Positions 16,414 through 24,433 of a DNA stretch of 53,760 nucleotides are shown here, piece after piece. Made by a program: the position numbers and the translations under genes. Where the stretch lies: the NCBI GenBank assembly GCA_029261475.1, contig JAJDBG010000065.1:1-53760 (forward strand). Direction: 5' to 3'. The notes beneath the pieces are model-generated. The model made no database searches. It worked only from the letters and a program-made list of their open reading frames with translations, and had not been told where the DNA came from. Origin of the DNA: Nitrospinaceae bacterium. Lineage in GTDB: Bacteria > Nitrospinota > Nitrospinia > Nitrospinales > VA-1. Numbering within the stretch: position 1 is the first letter of the stretch; each line of letters starts with the position of its first letter.

Positions 16414-17184
16414 TCATTTAGCATTCAAGGCAAGACCGATAGGGCAATGATCGGAACCGTAGATATGTGGTTCGATAAAAGAATCGTTTACTTTTTCCTT
16501 AAGGTCTTCGGTGACAAAAAAATAGTCAATACGCCAGCCGACATTTTTTGCACGAACATTAGCGCGGTAACTCCACCAAGTGTAATGGTCGGGTTCGTCT
16601 GGATGTAACATACGGAAGGTGTCCAGATAGCCGTGCGATATGAATTTATCCATCCAGGCGCGTTCTTCTGGAAGGAAACCGGAATTTTTTTTGTTTGCTT
16701 TAGGATTTTTCAGGTCGATGGCTTGGTGGGCTGTGTTGACATCGCCAGTGATCACCAGTTTCTTTCCTTGAGCGCGTAAGGCCTGACAGTGATCGAGAAA
16801 GGCGTCGTAAAAGTCCATCTTGTATTTCAAGCGTTCCTCTCCACTGGTGCCATTGGGAAAATAGACATTGAAGAGGTCAAATTCCTTGAACTCGTGGCGA
16901 ATGACTCGTCCCTCTATGTCGAAACGCTCGATCCCGATTCCTAAATGTGTTGCGACAGGTTTTTTTTTGGAGAAAGTGGCAACGCCACTGTAGCCCTTGC
17001 GTTCAGCAGGATTCCACACTAAATGATAGTCACCCAATTCTTCGATCAAGCCTTCCAATTGTTCTGGTTTGGCTTTTATTTCTTGCAGACAGAGAACGTC
17101 CGGCGAAAAAACCTGAATCCACTCCATAAGACCTTTTTTGTGAACGGCGCGAATACCGTTTACGTTCCAGCTATATATTTTCAT
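16414..17184 (-). CDS. xth: Exodeoxyribonuclease III
   Basis: The 256-residue protein is an ExoIII/APE-family endonuclease for abasic sites with 3'-exonuclease activity, acting in base-excision repair. Metal and catalytic residues are in place: WNVNGIR at the start, Glu in LCLQEIKA, GDVNTAH in the middle, WRIDYFF, and the C-terminal GSDHCPI. Length is normal. The start (MKIYSWNVNG) is typical of the family. It is followed on the same strand by the M16C peptidase gene. Confidence 0.95.
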   Translation of the reverse strand: MKIYSWNVNGIRAVHKKGLMEWIQVFSPDVLCLQEIKAKPEQLEGLIEELGDYHLVWNPAERKGYSGVATFSKKKPVATHLGIGIERFDIEGRVIRHEFKEFDLFNVYFPNGTSGEERLKYKMDFYDAFLDHCQALRAQGKKLVITGDVNTAHQAIDLKNPKANKKNSGFLPEERAWMDKFISHGYLDTFRMLHPDEPDHYTWWSYRANVRAKNVGWRIDYFFVTEDLKEKVNDSFIEPHIYGSDHCPIGLALNAK

Positions 17185-17340
17185 TGAATATGTGAATTAG
17201 AAGTATGAATAAAATGAAAGAGTATAGTAAATGGGTTCTTCGATCAAGCCAGGCAAATTGAGTGAGTTAAAGGGAGAGCTTTCATTTCACCCGACACTAT
17301 AAAGATGGGATTTAAAGCAAAAAGTTCTTCTTTAGCAGTA

Positions 17341-18261
17341 TTAAGGGGTTTTTTTTGCCAAGGAACCCTGGTTTTCGATCTCATCAATTTTATGTTTTTC
17401 CTCGTTTGCCAGTTCCCTATAGATTTTAAGCAAGTTTCGATGAACCGTGGGATCGTCGTCGCGAATCATGAGCCCGCTCCAATATCTATTGAGGGCATTG
17501 GGATATGATTTTTCTTTGTGATATAGGTTTCCCAGCCGAAAATATAGATCGGCCCGGTCGGGGGCGTGGACAGAGGCTTGTTCCAGCAGATTGATCGCAT
17601 CCAATAAAGCACCCCTGCGCTCATATTCCCCGGCCAGAGCTTCGAGGTAGGCAGGTTCCTCTGGGTCGAGAGCGACGGCTTTATAATAGGCCTCGAAAGC
17701 GAAATCGTATTCCTTTTTAATCGTGTGAATGGCTCCGATCCTTCTCCAGGAAGGAGCATGGTTGGGATCGAGTTTTACTGCCATTTGGTATTTGCTGAGT
17801 GCAGAATCCAACTGATTTTCCTGTTGGAGGTAGTCGCCCCAAACACTGAGCGGATTGGGGTTGTCGGGATTGCGGTTGACAGCTTCCTCCAGTTCCTGGA
17901 ATGCGCCTGCCTTATCACCATTGTTGTATAGAATCGCTGAAATATTGATGCGCGAATTGCTGTCCTCGGTCTTTTCCAGAATTTCCCGATAGAGATGCAG
18001 AGCGGGTTCATCTTCCTTTATATCCTGATACGTTACGGCCAGGTTGAATTTTGCAAACAGGTTGTTTGGGTTTTCCCTCAAAGCCAATTTGTACTCTTCG
18101 ATCGCATCGGCGTACTTCTTTTGATCGTAAAGATCGACGCCTCGGTTGTAGTGGCTTTCAATGGGAGCCGGGACGGTGATGCAGGCAGATGCAAAGTGTG
18201 CGAATGCGAGAAGGACGATTATCCAGCGTGTGGAATTTCCTGGCTGTTTTTTTAAATCCAT
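17341..18261 (-). CDS. TPR-repeat lipoprotein
   Basis: The 306-residue product starts with a membrane-export signal ending in the lipobox ASAC (Cys at about residue 27), so it is probably a lipoprotein. The rest is TPR repeats from about residue 35 to the end (for example YNRGVDLYDQKKYADAIEEY and VWGDYLQQENQLDSALSKY). It lies 123 bases downstream of mlaD on the same strand. It may be a late member of the Mla transcription unit, where a TPR scaffold would be plausible. It could equally be independent; the gap has only a weak five-base-pair hairpin. Confidence 0.75.
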   Translation of the reverse strand: MDLKKQPGNSTRWIIVLLAFAHFASACITVPAPIESHYNRGVDLYDQKKYADAIEEYKLALRENPNNLFAKFNLAVTYQDIKEDEPALHLYREILEKTEDSNSRINISAILYNNGDKAGAFQELEEAVNRNPDNPNPLSVWGDYLQQENQLDSALSKYQMAVKLDPNHAPSWRRIGAIHTIKKEYDFAFEAYYKAVALDPEEPAYLEALAGEYERRGALLDAINLLEQASVHAPDRADLYFRLGNLYHKEKSYPNALNRYWSGLMIRDDDPTVHRNLLKIYRELANEEKHKIDEIENQGSLAKKTP

Positions 18262-18384
18262 AAAATTATTTGAGAATTTTCTGTTTTTTTTGAAAATGAA
18301 AGCAGACGCATTCCCCGTAGCTCCGCTACCGGTCAGCCCGCAAACTTGATGCTACTTTTTTCTACAGCCCCAAAAATTTATTCC

Positions 18385-19590
18385 CTAATTATCCGAACTC
18401 AATTTGTCCAGTCGTTTCATGCGCAATTCTTTTTGTCCGCTTACAGGCGGCAGGTACGGCGTTTTGTTAGGCGGAGCTTCGTCGCCTTTGCGTACAAGTT
18501 TCCAAGGATTGCGTTGCAATTCAGCGACCAAAGATTTCATATCCTCTGAGGTAGAACGCAGGTTTGTGATCAACTCTTTTACATTGCGTCGATTCTCTGT
18601 GAGCATATTGGAGCCTTGAACCAGCGTTTTTTCCAAATTTTCGGTTGCAGAATCGATGTTGGTACTGATCTTGTGCGTGTCAGTTTCCATTGTGCTGATC
18701 AATTTAGTCAGTCCGGGTCGGTTGTCCGCCATCAGGCTTTCCATTTCCCGAGTGAGTCGAAGGGTTTGCTCTATGATGGTTTTAATGTTTTTCCCATTGG
18801 CGGTTACAATTAGGTCGAGATTTTCGGCACCCGATGCGGCATGGTCAATCGTCTTACGCAAATCGTCTTTTTGAGTCGTTATTATATTGTCAATTTCCCC
18901 CGTACTCGATGCAACATGGCTGATGGTTTTGCGTATGTCGGCTCCATTTTCTTCGAGGATAGAGGCTAGTTCGGAAGATACTTTTGAAAAATTTTCAATG
19001 CTGTTTTGAATGACCGGTCGGTTTTCTTTTAGAGTTGTGTTGAAATCGCCGATCGAACCTTGAACGAGTTTCAAGGTTTCGCGAGAGTCTGAAACGAGGC
19101 GGTCGGTGATGTCGATGAATCTCGATGTTTGCATGACGATATCGCCCATCATGTCGCCGATTTTTGCAAACTCGAAAGACTCTTGCCCAACCAGAGCTTC
19201 CTTTTCGCCCAAGGGTTCTGCATTGCGAGTCCCAGAGCGGATGTCGATGTACATGCCTCCCATGAGTCCAGAAGTTTTGATGGCAGCACCCGAATTTTTT
19301 TTGACGATGATTGAGGGATCGATTTCGGTCAGCACAGCGACACGGTCGAGCCCGTCATCGCTTTTGGCTTCTTCTAATTCGATGCCGACGACTTTGCCCA
19401 CGTCTAGTCCGGAGTAGCGCACGGGTGCGCCTATATCCAATCCACCTGTGAATTTAAAAAGAATGCGGAGCTTTTTCTTTTCATGAAACATATCCTGTAA
19501 ATTGCCGAGCGTAAAGATCATGGCAATCAGGGTGCAGAGACTGAAGAAGATGAACATCCCCGCTTTCACTTCTGAGGATTTATATTCCAT
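18385..19590 (-). CDS. mlaD: MCE-domain lipid transport protein, MlaD family
   Basis: An N-terminal transmembrane helix (about residues 10-30) is followed by an MCE domain (about 38-115, with GLDIGAPVRYSGLDVGKV). The remaining 280 residues are helical, with repeated blocks of about 30 residues (IRKTISHVAS, LRKTIDHAAS, IKTIIEQTL). It is therefore longer than the short enterobacterial MlaD, and the tail may build a helical tunnel or needle as in other MCE proteins. MlaD forms a hexamer on the MlaFE transporter and carries phospholipids across the periplasm. It lies 140 bases after mlaF on the same strand. Confidence 0.85.
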   Translation of the reverse strand: MEYKSSEVKAGMFIFFSLCTLIAMIFTLGNLQDMFHEKKKLRILFKFTGGLDIGAPVRYSGLDVGKVVGIELEEAKSDDGLDRVAVLTEIDPSIIVKKNSGAAIKTSGLMGGMYIDIRSGTRNAEPLGEKEALVGQESFEFAKIGDMMGDIVMQTSRFIDITDRLVSDSRETLKLVQGSIGDFNTTLKENRPVIQNSIENFSKVSSELASILEENGADIRKTISHVASSTGEIDNIITTQKDDLRKTIDHAASGAENLDLIVTANGKNIKTIIEQTLRLTREMESLMADNRPGLTKLISTMETDTHKISTNIDSATENLEKTLVQGSNMLTENRRNVKELITNLRSTSEDMKSLVAELQRNPWKLVRKGDEAPPNKTPYLPPVSGQKELRMKRLDKLSSDN

Positions 19591-19730
19591 ATAAGGTTGA
19601 TCCTTTTAAATAACGTCTCAAAAACGTGTGCTTGCTTTAATCCAACTTATGACAATCGCTTGGCCCAAACAAGTCAGGGTCGCTTTAGAAAAATTTAATT
19701 CCTGTACTTCCTGCAAGTATTGCCGGCTCA

Positions 19731-20537
19731 TCAGGAAAACCGCATTTCTTTCAACTCTTCGCCGTAATCCTTTTGCGATTTACTGAAGGGAATCGGGCCG
19801 TCGGGACTTCCGTTGATGAACTGCTGGACGCGGGGATCTTCACTGTTTCGAATTTCTTCCGGCGATCCAGCGGCTATGATTTTCCCTTTGTAGAGCATGA
19901 TGATCTTATCAGAAATTCTCATGGCACTAGGAATTTCGTGTGTGACGACGACCGAGGTGATGCGCATTTTTTTACTGAGATCGACGATCAATTTATCGAT
20001 CACACCGATGGAAATAGGGTCGAGTCCAGCAGAAGGTTCGTCGTAAAAAACAATTTTAGGATCGAGAGCGATGGCGCGAGCAAGAGCGATGCGCTTTATC
20101 ATTCCTCCTGAAAGCTGTGATGGTTTTAAATGCTCGGCACCTCGAAGCCCTACCATTTCCAGTTTCATTTTCACCATGATCAAAATGGTGGTTTCATTCA
20201 AGTCCGTGTGTTCGCGAAGTGGCAAGGCGACATTGTCTTCGACGGTCAGGGAATTGAAGAGCGCGCCGCTTTGAAACATGACTCCAAATTTTTTTCGGAT
20301 TCGAACGAGTCCTTCTCGGTTGGCACCAACCATAGGGTCCCCGTCGATGATAATTTCTCCTGAATCGGGTTGATAGACACCAATCAGGTGTTTCAGGACA
20401 GTGCTTTTTCCGCTTCCGCTTCCGCCTAAAATTGAGGTGATCTGTCCGGCTTCAAAATGAGCGTTGAAGTCGTCGAGAACGATTACTTTCTTGTCCTCTT
20501 CACCGAAGGTTTTGCGTAGATTGTTTACCTTTATCAT
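19731..20537 (-). CDS. mlaF: ABC transporter ATPase, MlaF family
   Basis: The 268-residue ATPase has all ABC motifs: Walker A GGSGSGKST, signature LSGGMIKR, Walker B IVFYDEPSAGLD, and the switch His in VVVTHE. The LSGGM signature and the SAGLDPI sequence are typical of Mla/TTG2-type ATPases. It powers lipid movement with MlaE. It begins nine bases after the mlaE stop, so translation is likely coupled. Confidence 0.92.
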   Translation of the reverse strand: MIKVNNLRKTFGEEDKKVIVLDDFNAHFEAGQITSILGGSGSGKSTVLKHLIGVYQPDSGEIIIDGDPMVGANREGLVRIRKKFGVMFQSGALFNSLTVEDNVALPLREHTDLNETTILIMVKMKLEMVGLRGAEHLKPSQLSGGMIKRIALARAIALDPKIVFYDEPSAGLDPISIGVIDKLIVDLSKKMRITSVVVTHEIPSAMRISDKIIMLYKGKIIAAGSPEEIRNSEDPRVQQFINGSPDGPIPFSKSQKDYGEELKEMRFS

Positions 20538-20546
20538 TTCGTTTTC

Positions 20547-21362
20547 TCAGGTGACGAAGAAAAATAATGAAGTGAATATCAGGTCGGCGATTATGATAAG
20601 AATCATAGAAACAACGACTGCGGTTCGTGTGTTTTCTCCGACTTTTTCAGCCCCGCCTTCTATAATAAAGGCCATGTAACTGCCTACCATGACAATAATA
20701 ACGGCAAATACGCTACTTTTGATGAGTCCCGTGACAACGTCTTTAACCACCATCGCTTCTACTGATCGGTCGAAATAGGCTATAGGGTCAATGCCAAGAG
20801 TGGTGACACCGATCATAAATCCGCCTAAAATACCCATGGCATCTGCCATGATTGTCAGACAAGGCAACATGACGAGGATGGCAATGAAACGTGGAGTGAT
20901 GAGGAATTTGACGGGATTGAGTGCCATGGTTTCCAGGGCCAGAATTTCGTCAGAGACTTTCATCGTTCCCATTTCTGCTGTGAATGCGGCACCCACGCGG
21001 CCTGCCATGACCAGGGCTGTCATGAGCGGTCCCAACTCTCGGGTGATAGAGACACCGACGAGTGCGCCGACAAAATCCAGGGCTCCCAGTCGCGCCAGTT
21101 GCGATGCGGTTTGAAAAGCGAGAATGACACCGATGAGAAAAGAGACGAGGAAAACGATGGTTGTTGATTTGACGCCGACCTCTTCCATCTGCGTCCAGAC
21201 AGGTTTCCATTTATTGGGTTTGCCGCGAAAAGGTTCGATGAAAGTGCAATAGAACGTCGCTCGGGTGAGATAATACATACCGCTGATTTCTTTAAAGAAA
21301 TTTTCAGCAACCGCCCAAGTTTGAAAAGCACTGTGTCCTATGAAACCAAAAAAAAATCTCAC
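20547..21362 (-). CDS. mlaE: ABC transporter permease, MlaE family
   Basis: This is the MlaE permease, with the conserved segments FQTASQLARLGA, RELGPLMTALVMAGRVGAAFTAE and ALETMALNPVKFLI, and five to six hydrophobic helices. I start it at a GTG at 21362: AGGGG stands about nine bases upstream, and this leaves 13 bases after the STAS stop. A longer frame from 21419 would overlap the STAS gene by 44 bases and adds a basic stretch foreign to the family. The permease sits in the inner membrane with MlaF and MlaD. Genes in order: kinase, STAS, mlaE, mlaF, mlaD. Confidence 0.9.
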   Translation of the reverse strand: MRFFFGFIGHSAFQTWAVAENFFKEISGMYYLTRATFYCTFIEPFRGKPNKWKPVWTQMEEVGVKSTTIVFLVSFLIGVILAFQTASQLARLGALDFVGALVGVSITRELGPLMTALVMAGRVGAAFTAEMGTMKVSDEILALETMALNPVKFLITPRFIAILVMLPCLTIMADAMGILGGFMIGVTTLGIDPIAYFDRSVEAMVVKDVVTGLIKSSVFAVIIVMVGSYMAFIIEGGAEKVGENTRTAVVVSMILIIIADLIFTSLFFFVT

Positions 21363-21375
21363 CGATTGTTTTCCC

Positions 21376-21714
21376 CTAAGCCCCTTGCAGAGCTTCTTCG
21401 TGTGAATCGAAAACCTCAAAGACCGTCAGTAAACGTGCGATTTCGAAAACATCTTTCACTGCTGGACTCAACTGGGTCAGACGGAACTTTTTGTCACTGG
21501 AGTGGCTCCATTGCAAACCTTCCACCAGAGTGGCGATGCCCGAACTGTCTATGTAAGGAACTTTTGCCAGATCTACGATGACTGATCGGTTATTTTCCTT
21601 AAATAAAGGCGTTAGGAAATTGCGAATTTTAGGCGATGCGGCCATGTCAAACTCGCCTTCAATAGAGATGGTGACGACGCCGTCTTTTTCCTCTGAATTT
21701 AATTCTACGGTCAT
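21376..21714 (-). CDS. STAS-domain protein (anti-sigma factor antagonist / MlaB-like)
   Basis: The 112-residue protein is a single STAS domain with the phosphorylation-site motif YIDSSGIATLVEG (Ser57 or Ser58). Two roles are possible. Canonical Mla operons contain MlaB, a STAS subunit that binds MlaF. Partner-switching systems contain an anti-anti-sigma STAS protein phosphorylated by an RsbW-type kinase. Here it lies between an RsbW-like kinase gene (three bases apart) and mlaE (13 bases), so both readings are supported and it may do both. Confidence 0.85.
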   Translation of the reverse strand: MTVELNSEEKDGVVTISIEGEFDMAASPKIRNFLTPLFKENNRSVIVDLAKVPYIDSSGIATLVEGLQWSHSSDKKFRLTQLSPAVKDVFEIARLLTVFEVFDSHEEALQGA

Positions 21715-21717
21715 GCT

Positions 21718-22155
21718 TTATTCCTCTTCTTTTTGATTAACCATGTCTGTCTTTAAATTTTTGGTCATTGTGAGGAGGGTCCCTTTTTCACGTTTGGTGC
21801 AATAGCTGACCGAATCCATTATTTTGTGAATAAAGAATGTGCCCAATCCTCCAGGCTTGACATCGTCCAGACAACGGGGTTGGAATTTTGAAGTGTCGCA
21901 TTGTTTGCCATAGTCTCTAATCTTCACCTCAAAAACATCGTTGTCGATCGCATAGGAAATCTCGATGGAATGATTCGTTTCGCCTTCGTATCCATATTTG
22001 ATCACATTAGAACACGCCTCATCGACACAAAGTGCGAGTTGGCTTGTTAGTTCCTCTGGCAATTCTGCAAGTGTCAGTATTTGCTGGAGTGCTCTGCGGT
22101 TGACGCACAAATAACGTGGGTCACTGGGAATGGTTATTTTTATGGGTTCAGCCAT
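21718..22155 (-). CDS. RsbW/SpoIIAB-like serine kinase (HATPase_c_2)
   Basis: I start it at the ATG at 22155 because AGGAGG stands seven bases before it; the open frame runs eight codons further upstream. The 145-residue protein has the GHKL ATP-binding fold: N-box DEACSNVIKYGY, a following DYG segment and the glycine-rich GGLGTFFIHKIMD. Such kinases phosphorylate STAS antagonists and often sequester a sigma factor. No sigma factor or PP2C phosphatase gene is nearby, so its target here is more likely the adjacent STAS protein. It is the first gene of the Mla unit. Confidence 0.85.
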   Translation of the reverse strand: MAEPIKITIPSDPRYLCVNRRALQQILTLAELPEELTSQLALCVDEACSNVIKYGYEGETNHSIEISYAIDNDVFEVKIRDYGKQCDTSKFQPRCLDDVKPGGLGTFFIHKIMDSVSYCTKREKGTLLTMTKNLKTDMVNQKEEE

Positions 22156-22167
22156 GGAGGTGCCTCC
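22156..22167 (-). promoter_or_regulatory. Self-complementary ribosome binding site of the kinase gene
   Basis: Directly before the ATG, the mRNA reads GGAGGCACCTCC. The Shine-Dalgarno GGAGG is thus an exact complement of the CCTCC beside the start codon. A 4-bp stem with a 4-base loop could mask the ribosome site. Whether such a short hairpin matters in the cell is uncertain. Confidence 0.4.
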
Positions 22168-22375
22168 TGATAAAAACAAAATGCAGGTCGAAGCCGCTAG
22201 AGTTCTTCGTGCTTATGTTGACTCAATACCGAAACCTGCGATTCAGGGTTTGTTGATATCGATTTAGAGAGTGGGCTAGTTGTAATAAATAATTCAGGAT
22301 CAAACCAATTGTACCTCATTGGCGAAGAACATTCATAGTCTCAAAAACTTATTAATCGTCAATAAATTCAATTTA

Positions 22376-23086
22376 CTATAGGTTTTTTCTTGCTTCATTA
22401 CGGATGAGTTCCCCCTTTTCGAGGACCAGAGTCCGGGTGCCAAATTCCTCTGCCAAATTGGGCTGGTGTAAATTACATATCAGAGTTGTTCCCTTTGTCT
22501 GATTGATATCGCGCAAAATTTCCATAATAGAGCGAGCTGTTTCGGGATCGAGGCTTGCCACAGGTTCATCTACAAGGATGATTTCTGGTTCTTGCATGAG
22601 TGCTCTGGCTATTCCAACGCGTTGGCTCTGCCCGCCGCTCAGAGTTCCGGCGGGTCGGTAACTTTTCTCGGCAAGACCCAGATCGTTTAGGTGATCCAAG
22701 GCAGACTGAATGTCTTGTTGAGGCCATCGCCCCAATATGCTGGCACCGCTAGAGACATAACCCAACCTCCCTGCAAGGACATTGGTCAATACAGAGCTTT
22801 CTTTGACCAGATTGTAATTTTGGAAGACCATCCCCATTTTTCGGCGCAATTTTCGTAATTGCCTGGGGTCGTTGCCTCTTATTTCTTCACCCGACACAAA
22901 TATTTTTCCAGAAGAGGGTTGTACAAGCCGATTGAGGCATCTCAATAAAGTCGACTTCCCCGCACCACTTTTACCTAAAATAGCAACAAATTCACCCTCG
23001 GCTATTTGGAACGATACATTTTTTAAGGCAACCGTTCCGTCGGAATAAACTTTTGACAGGTTTTCAATGCGTATCATCGAATGCAC
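22376..23086 (-). CDS. phnC: Phosphonate/phosphite ABC transporter ATPase, PhnC family
   Basis: The 236-residue ATPase carries Walker A GKSGAGKST, a Q-loop in GMVFQNYNLV, signature LSGGQSQR and Walker B IILVDEPVASLD. The segment LVKESSVLTNVLAGRLGY is typical of PhnC. It should energise uptake of phosphonate, phosphite or a similar oxyanion together with the PhnD-like protein encoded 42 bases upstream. No PhnE permease gene lies next to it. Two ATGs three codons apart (23086 and 23077) are possible starts. Confidence 0.88.
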   Translation of the reverse strand: MHSMIRIENLSKVYSDGTVALKNVSFQIAEGEFVAILGKSGAGKSTLLRCLNRLVQPSSGKIFVSGEEIRGNDPRQLRKLRRKMGMVFQNYNLVKESSVLTNVLAGRLGYVSSGASILGRWPQQDIQSALDHLNDLGLAEKSYRPAGTLSGGQSQRVGIARALMQEPEIILVDEPVASLDPETARSIMEILRDINQTKGTTLICNLHQPNLAEEFGTRTLVLEKGELIRNEARKNL

Positions 23087-23128
23087 ATCATTGTTTAATA
23101 ATAAAAACAGTAAGGTTCAATATGCGCA

Positions 23129-24064
23129 TCAGCGCATTTCTTCCTGACGAAGAAAACGTCGAGCTTCGCGGACCGGATCAAAAAGGGCGTCGAGATCGGC
23201 CAGACCGCTGATTCCATAGACTTTTTTCAATACTTTACTGCCTTGAGGGGTGCGAGCCAAATGTTTCAGTCCTTCTTTTATTTTAAGCTTCAAAGCAGAG
23301 TCCATATCTTTTCTGACAGATACGGTATCGTTGGGAATGTCACGGGTGTAGGCTATGACACGAATTTTGTCAAATACATCAGGGTAACTTTGGGCGACAG
23401 CTGAGCGTGCATCGTCATATGCGGCACCCGCAGTGACCCGTCCATTTAAAATGCTGAGAACGACTGCGTTATGCGATCCTGCAAAAATGCTACGTTTGAA
23501 TAAATTATCAGGATCCAAGCCTTTAGACCGCAGAAGGGCTTTAGGGTACAGATGGCCGGATGCGGATGCAGGGTCGCCAAAGGCGAAGGTATGGCCTTTC
23601 AAACCAGCCAAAGAATGAATATCGCTATCGGCACTTACCATGATCTGCCCTCTATAAAAGGGACTGCCAAACCTCATGACGATCAGAAGTAAATCGACAT
23701 CAAATTTTTCCTTTGCCATGACATAACTGAAGGTAGCGAGCCAACCAACATCGACTTTTCCCGCGCCCATGGCTTCCACGACGGCGGCGTAGCTGGTGGC
23801 TACAGAAGTTTTGAAGTGGAGTCCCGTTTCCGTGTGCAGTAAAGCGGCAATTTCCTGACCTCCCTTCAAAATGACTTGACTGTCTCCAGAAGGGACAAAC
23901 ATCATACGAATGGGCCGTTCAACTCCTCCCAACGGCGGATTTTCGGTAGCCGATGAAAAGTTGTCTGGCAGGAAGCCGGCATAGCAAATCGTAAAAATAA
24001 CGTAGATTTTTAGAAGAAATTTGGAATGGAAATTGGATTGGGAAATTTTTTGAATAGAGGACAT
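23129..24064 (-). CDS. phnD: PhnD-like periplasmic substrate-binding protein
   Basis: The 311-residue protein has an N-terminal export signal (hydrophobic stretch at about residues 17-33). It then has a PhnD/PtxB-type type II binding fold: an early segment with PSGDSQVIL, GKVDVGWLATFSYV, and the FGDPASASGHLYPKALL motif that shapes the phosphonate or phosphite pocket. It delivers ligand to an ABC transporter. PhnC is directly downstream. In some bacteria PhnD-like proteins serve sensor kinases instead, and a two-component pair is encoded divergently just beyond its start. Confidence 0.85.
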   Translation of the reverse strand: MSSIQKISQSNFHSKFLLKIYVIFTICYAGFLPDNFSSATENPPLGGVERPIRMMFVPSGDSQVILKGGQEIAALLHTETGLHFKTSVATSYAAVVEAMGAGKVDVGWLATFSYVMAKEKFDVDLLLIVMRFGSPFYRGQIMVSADSDIHSLAGLKGHTFAFGDPASASGHLYPKALLRSKGLDPDNLFKRSIFAGSHNAVVLSILNGRVTAGAAYDDARSAVAQSYPDVFDKIRVIAYTRDIPNDTVSVRKDMDSALKLKIKEGLKHLARTPQGSKVLKKVYGISGLADLDALFDPVREARRFLRQEEMR

Positions 24065-24230
24065 AATGGTACGCTACCTAAAGATCATTCATTATTCAAG
24101 ACTCTTCAGCAATTGACTGATTTCATGAATATAAAACCTGATGTTTTATAGCTTTCAAAATATGTTCTATTTTATGATTTTTAAAGATTTTCGTAAAAGT
24201 ATAGTTTTGTTTTTGTGTTGGTCTTATTTC

Positions 24231-24248
24231 TAACAGTTTTTAACAGTT
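24231..24248. repeat. Helically phased 8-bp direct repeat in a divergent intergenic region
   Basis: TAACAGTT occurs twice with a 10-base period in the 369-base gap (24065-24433) between phnD and the divergent HD-GYP gene. Spacing of one helical turn is typical of tandem binding of a regulator to one DNA face. The gap has no gene and is AT-rich, so chance is not excluded. Confidence 0.4.
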
Positions 24249-24322
24249 GCTTTTCAAATAGCTATCTACGAAAATGGATTTTATAAATATATTCATTGTT
24301 AAATAAAGTTAGCTTGAATCAA

Positions 24323-24354
24323 CGGCATTTTGCCGAATGAAACACCTATGGTGT
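24323..24354. promoter_or_regulatory. Two adjacent perfect 13-base palindromes, candidate operators
   Basis: CGGCA-TTT-TGCCG (24323-24335) and ACACC-TAT-GGTGT (24342-24354) are perfect inverted repeats with 5-bp arms and 3-base centres, 19 bases centre to centre. They lie 80-110 bases before the HD-GYP start and away from any gene. They do not share arm sequence, so they would not be two sites for one dimer; small RNA hairpins in the leader are the alternative. Confidence 0.4.
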
Positions 24355-24433
24355 CAATCAGAAAATATGGGGTAAATGATCCCGATTTGTTAATTATTCT
24401 TTCAATGTTTAAAGGCTAAGGGTTTGAGGAGCT

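Noticed and set aside
18317-18329. GTAGC-TCC-GCTAC hairpin after mlaD as a terminator
   Set aside because: The stem is only five base pairs and no T-tract follows on the minus strand.
21363-21419. Longer N-terminus for MlaE
   Set aside because: It would overlap the STAS gene by 44 bases; the GTG at 21362 has a Shine-Dalgarno element and gives the normal family N-terminus.
22202-22330. GTTCTTCG and CGAAGAAC as paired operator arms upstream of the kinase gene
   Set aside because: Eight bases matching at over 100 bases apart is weak evidence with no further symmetry around either arm.
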